Source: Enterococcus_K sp051713825 | GTDB lineage: Bacteria; Bacillota; Bacilli; Lactobacillales; Enterococcaceae | Reading direction: 5' to 3' | Length of the DNA stretch: 64,000 nucleotides | Assembly: GCF_051713825.1 (NCBI RefSeq) | Contig: NZ_JBIOQR010000001.1 | Location: forward strand, 3,720,001-3,784,000 | Shown here: positions 61,345-64,000 of the stretch, piece by piece | Layout of the letters: every line of letters starts with the position of its first letter | Numbering within the stretch: the stretch's first letter is position 1 | Translations under genes and position numbers: made by a program | The notes under the pieces: model-generated | Databases searched by the model: none | What the model was told of the DNA's origin: nothing | What the model saw: only the letters and a program-made list of their open reading frames with translations

Positions 61345-62505
61345 TTAATAAGTCCCTTCAGTATCTAAGACTTGTTCTTCTACAGTTTTTTCTTTTGAGC
61401 TATCTATTCGTTTGGTTAGCTCTTCCAAAAAACGATCCTCATCAATTGGTAAATTTACCCATTCTTCTGTCCATGAAGACAAATGAATGGCGTTTGAAAT
61501 GCTCAATCCTTTCATACCATCCTCTGCTGGAGAGATTAACGTTTCCCCGTTCAAGATGTGGTTAATAAAGTTTTGAGTGACTTTTTTGTGTCCAGTATGG
61601 CCATCGAAAACAACAGGAATTTTGATTTCCCATACTTCAGGTTCACCAAATCCGCCTGTATACGTCTCATTCCATTCTTTTTCATCCACCACTGTCCGCC
61701 AAAACTTGAGTTGATCGTCTTCAATCACAATTTTCCCTTGAGAACCAACAATTTCAAAACGATTCGTTCCTGGCGTTTCTGTTGTTGTTGTGACAAATAC
61801 ACCTGTTGCGCCATTCGGGTATTCAGCATACGCCGTTACTTCTGTCTCGACTTCGACATTACGCCGTTTGCCATAATAAGCAAAACTATAAATTCGTTCT
61901 GGCATTCCACAAATCCATTGCCATAAGTCTAATTGGTGCGGATCCTGGTTTAGTAGTACCCCACCACCTTCACCAGCCCAAGTTGCTCGCCAGCCTCCTG
62001 AATTGTAATAGCTCTGTGAACGATACCAGTTAGTGATAATCCAATTGGTTCGTCGTAACTCACCAATTTGACCAGATTCAACCAGTTCTTTTGCTTTTTG
62101 ATACGTAGGATTCATCCGTTGGTTATACATTAATGAAAGAGTTAGCTCAGGATGACGTTTGGCTTCCTCAATCATCTCACGAACTTTTTTGGTATACACC
62201 CCAGCTGGTTTTTCGACTAAAGCATGTTTGCCTGCTTTCAGTGCTTCTATCGCTAAGATAGGATGATCATAATGTGGCGTAGAGATAATCACCGCATTTA
62301 CTTCCTTGTCAGAAAAAACGGCTGTAGCATTTTCATAAAACCGATAATGTTCGCCATACTTCTTTTTTGCTGTTTCTAATTTTAAAGGGTTGATATCGCA
62401 AAAGCCGAATAACTCAATGCCTTTAATCTCGTTTGACAATAGATTACTTGCATGTAGGTTTCCAATATTTCCAACACCAATAATGACTGTCTTTACGTTT
62501 CTCAT
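61345..62505 (-). CDS. Gfo/Idh/MocA-family oxidoreductase (2)
   Basis: 386 residues from ATG at 62505, GGAG 8 bases upstream; the GTG at 62514 overlaps that site. Rossmann motif VIIGVGNIGNLHASNL, EKP motif HALVEKPAGVYTKKVRE, and GGGVLLNQDPHQLDLWQWIC with the conserved His. The C-terminal part is longer than in the neighbouring paralogue. ATG overlaps the stop of the TIM-barrel gene (TAATG), so they are translated together. Confidence 0.85.
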   Translation of the reverse strand: MRNVKTVIIGVGNIGNLHASNLLSNEIKGIELFGFCDINPLKLETAKKKYGEHYRFYENATAVFSDKEVNAVIISTPHYDHPILAIEALKAGKHALVEKPAGVYTKKVREMIEEAKRHPELTLSLMYNQRMNPTYQKAKELVESGQIGELRRTNWIITNWYRSQSYYNSGGWRATWAGEGGGVLLNQDPHQLDLWQWICGMPERIYSFAYYGKRRNVEVETEVTAYAEYPNGATGVFVTTTTETPGTNRFEIVGSQGKIVIEDDQLKFWRTVVDEKEWNETYTGGFGEPEVWEIKIPVVFDGHTGHKKVTQNFINHILNGETLISPAEDGMKGLSISNAIHLSSWTEEWVNLPIDEDRFLEELTKRIDSSKEKTVEEQVLDTEGTY

Positions 62506-63380
62506 TACTTCCACTCCTGCTTCAATTGATTGACCAAAATTTCTTTTAACGCTTGGCTCGCAACAGAAAATAATTTTTCGCCATCTGAGGCTGTATTTGA
62601 AATAGATAGCTGCGTCTTTTCTAAATCAGCAAACCCATCAAAAATAGACAGATGGGGTTCTAAAGAAGCAAAACCAAAAAAATCCGTTGCTATCAATGCT
62701 GCTAAGACTTCTTTTACTTTGCCATCACCAAGTCCTGCTGGAGTCACTTTATGGTCTGAGTAAAGAGCATCTTTGATATGCATATAGGCGATGTGCTCTT
62801 TTAACAAATCATAGGCATGTGGATAAACCTCTACCTCACATTGCACAAAATTAGCTGGGTCAAAGGCTGCTTTTACTTGCGGGCTATTCAACTCATTTAA
62901 TAAGGTCAGACAGCGTTCAGGTGTATCTCCGTAAATGTCTTTTTCATTTTCATGCAACAGCGTAATCTCAGGATAGTCTTTAGCAACCGCTAAAAATTGC
63001 TGCCATCTTGAAATAACCTCTTCTTTGTAGTCATCTGGATTTTTTTTAGAATCAATAAAGAAGCTGAACATTCGAATATATGGACTCTCAAAAATACGGG
63101 CAATGTTTAAGACATGTACAAATTTTTCCAAATGCTCTTCAAATGGATCATCAATATTGATTTTCCCAATAGGAGAACCAATACTAGATACTTGAATCAT
63201 TGCATGATCAAATTTCTTTTTGTACATCTCCGCCTCTTCAATTGTAAAATCACTGACGTTTTTCCCATCAATTCCACGTATCTCAATATGAGAGATTTGG
63301 TTTTTCTTGAGCACACGCACTTGCTCTTCAAAATTTGGACTAATTTCATCTGCGAAGCCTGTAATTGTAAAGTTATTCAT
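62505..63380 (-). CDS. sugar phosphate isomerase/epimerase family (xylose isomerase-like TIM barrel)
   Basis: 291 residues from ATG at 63380 with AAGGTGA upstream. TIM barrel of the AP-endonuclease-2 superfamily: FTITGFADEISPNFEEQV at the start, ITLLHENEKDIYGDTPERC near residue 145 (metal-binding Glu), VKAAFDPANFVQ (Asp) and YMHIKDAL (His). These metal sites are kept, so an isomerase, epimerase or lyase is expected. Together with two Gfo/Idh enzymes it recalls inositol or 3-keto-sugar pathways. Start overlaps the DUF624 stop by 8 bases. Confidence 0.82.
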   Translation of the reverse strand: MNNFTITGFADEISPNFEEQVRVLKKNQISHIEIRGIDGKNVSDFTIEEAEMYKKKFDHAMIQVSSIGSPIGKINIDDPFEEHLEKFVHVLNIARIFESPYIRMFSFFIDSKKNPDDYKEEVISRWQQFLAVAKDYPEITLLHENEKDIYGDTPERCLTLLNELNSPQVKAAFDPANFVQCEVEVYPHAYDLLKEHIAYMHIKDALYSDHKVTPAGLGDGKVKEVLAALIATDFFGFASLEPHLSIFDGFADLEKTQLSISNTASDGEKLFSVASQALKEILVNQLKQEWK

Positions 63381-64000
63381 ACGAGTCACCTTTTCTTTCT
63401 TTTTCATTTTTCCATAGAGAAGAAAGTTTTTTATTTGTTACGTTGAAGATTATTCCCCAAAATAAAGCATTTCCAAAAAGAATATTCAGCAATTGCACAT
63501 AATAACCAATGCTTGCCCACAACATCACAAGTATTAATAAAAACACTGTTGTAAAAGTATATCGCCAGCTGGTAAATAAGGCTTTTTTCAATTTAATTTG
63601 CCAGGTGGTAGCTGTCATTTCTTCTAGCGCAAGATAATAGATGATTGAAATACCTATAAACATCAAAGTAATATAAATCACTGGAAAAACAAACATTTTC
63701 CCCATTTGAACCATTAAGATGTAACTATCTACTAAACAAAAACTTAGAAAAGCAGTCAAAATAGTCCCTACCTTAAACTTTTTTCCATAACTATTTTTTA
63801 AGCCTGCTGTATATTCTTTAAACGTTGTTACCTCATCATGCAAAAATTGCTGCAAGGTCATTAAATTAGGCAGTACAAAAAGAAAAGCTATGGCATAAAA
63901 AATGAAAGTTGTCACTGAAAATTTAAAGAGTAAATTCACTACAACCCATGGCAATGAATAAACCGACATAAATAAACTAAGCTTTACATAATTATAGATA
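63373..64000 (-). CDS. DUF624 (YesL-like) membrane protein, 5' end outside window
   Basis: The frame stays open from the ATG at 63969 through the window end (IYNYVKLSLF precedes it), so the gene begins beyond 64000. At least 208 residues with about five hydrophobic segments. YTAGLKNSYGKKFKVGT and similar loops recall the other DUF624 protein at 23811-24437. Such proteins accompany oligosaccharide ABC importers, so transporter genes may lie just outside. The C-terminus is basic (WKNEKERKGDSYE). Confidence 0.75.
   Translation of the reverse strand, partial: IYNYVKLSLFMSVYSLPWVVVNLLFKFSVTTFIFYAIAFLFVLPNLMTLQQFLHDEVTTFKEYTAGLKNSYGKKFKVGTILTAFLSFCLVDSYILMVQMGKMFVFPVIYITLMFIGISIIYYLALEEMTATTWQIKLKKALFTSWRYTFTTVFLLILVMLWASIGYYVQLLNILFGNALFWGIIFNVTNKKLSSLWKNEKERKGDSYE

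Overview
The window looks like the chromosome of a low-GC Gram-positive coccus of the Enterococcaceae, most likely an Enterococcus. The reasons are: AT-rich DNA with strong Shine-Dalgarno sites; an LPXTG wall protein; the Firmicute gene orders relA-dtd, prmA-rsmE, comG-comYH-ackA, ytmP-trmB and ecsAB/hit/prsA/yhaM-yhaN-yhaO; and a dispersed GGTTGGGACAGAAG-type repeat family. This taxon is inferred from gene content; no rRNA or tRNA gene is present.

Layout. 1-2350: the end of an Mga-like regulator, then about 1.6 kb with no credible protein gene. It holds three near-identical promoter/terminator cassettes that look like tandem small-RNA genes, interleaved with a dense array of palindromic repeats. 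2361-13457: housekeeping genes (protein tyrosine phosphatase, TetR regulator, orphan ATPase, dtd, relA, rsmE, prmA, DUF3013, 3-methyladenine glycosylase, a NagB-like isomerase, rarA). 13542-13820: a probable 6S RNA gene downstream of rarA. 13845-16520: a small membrane protein, UspA, and a MarR/GNAT/46-residue operon behind a perfect 17+17 bp operator. 16740-19931: a 1063-residue LPXTG protein with a leucine-rich-like head and eight 74-residue Ig-like repeats. 20352-22570: ackA and a comYH/ytxK-type methylase.

22871-33699: a carbohydrate module. It has an Lpl/Ytc-type ABC importer, DUF624, a ROK kinase without the usual zinc cysteines, LacI, GH3 and GH1 glycosidases and an RpiR regulator. It sits between ackA-comYH and the comG operon (33890-37621). 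In streptococci these loci are adjacent, so the module is probably an insertion. 37778-49987: trmB, a phosphotransferase, ecsAB, hit, a YtxH-like gene, prsA and yhaM/N/O.

50210-64000: uronate and glycan catabolism. A GntR regulator is divergent from uxuB-uxuA-uxaC, which converts glucuronate to 2-keto-3-deoxygluconate. A second cluster follows, with GH43, GH105, GH2, two Gfo/Idh oxidoreductases, a xylose-isomerase-like TIM barrel and a DUF624 gene running off the window end. The glycosidases and oxidoreductases probably release uronic acids or related sugars for the uxu pathway.

Six mosaic palindromic elements (about 4895-5135, 14788-15132, 41713-42155, 44958-45118, 50113-50183, 55171-55314) lie between operons, several acting as transcription terminators. 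Together with the sRNA/repeat region they are the least ordinary part of the window.
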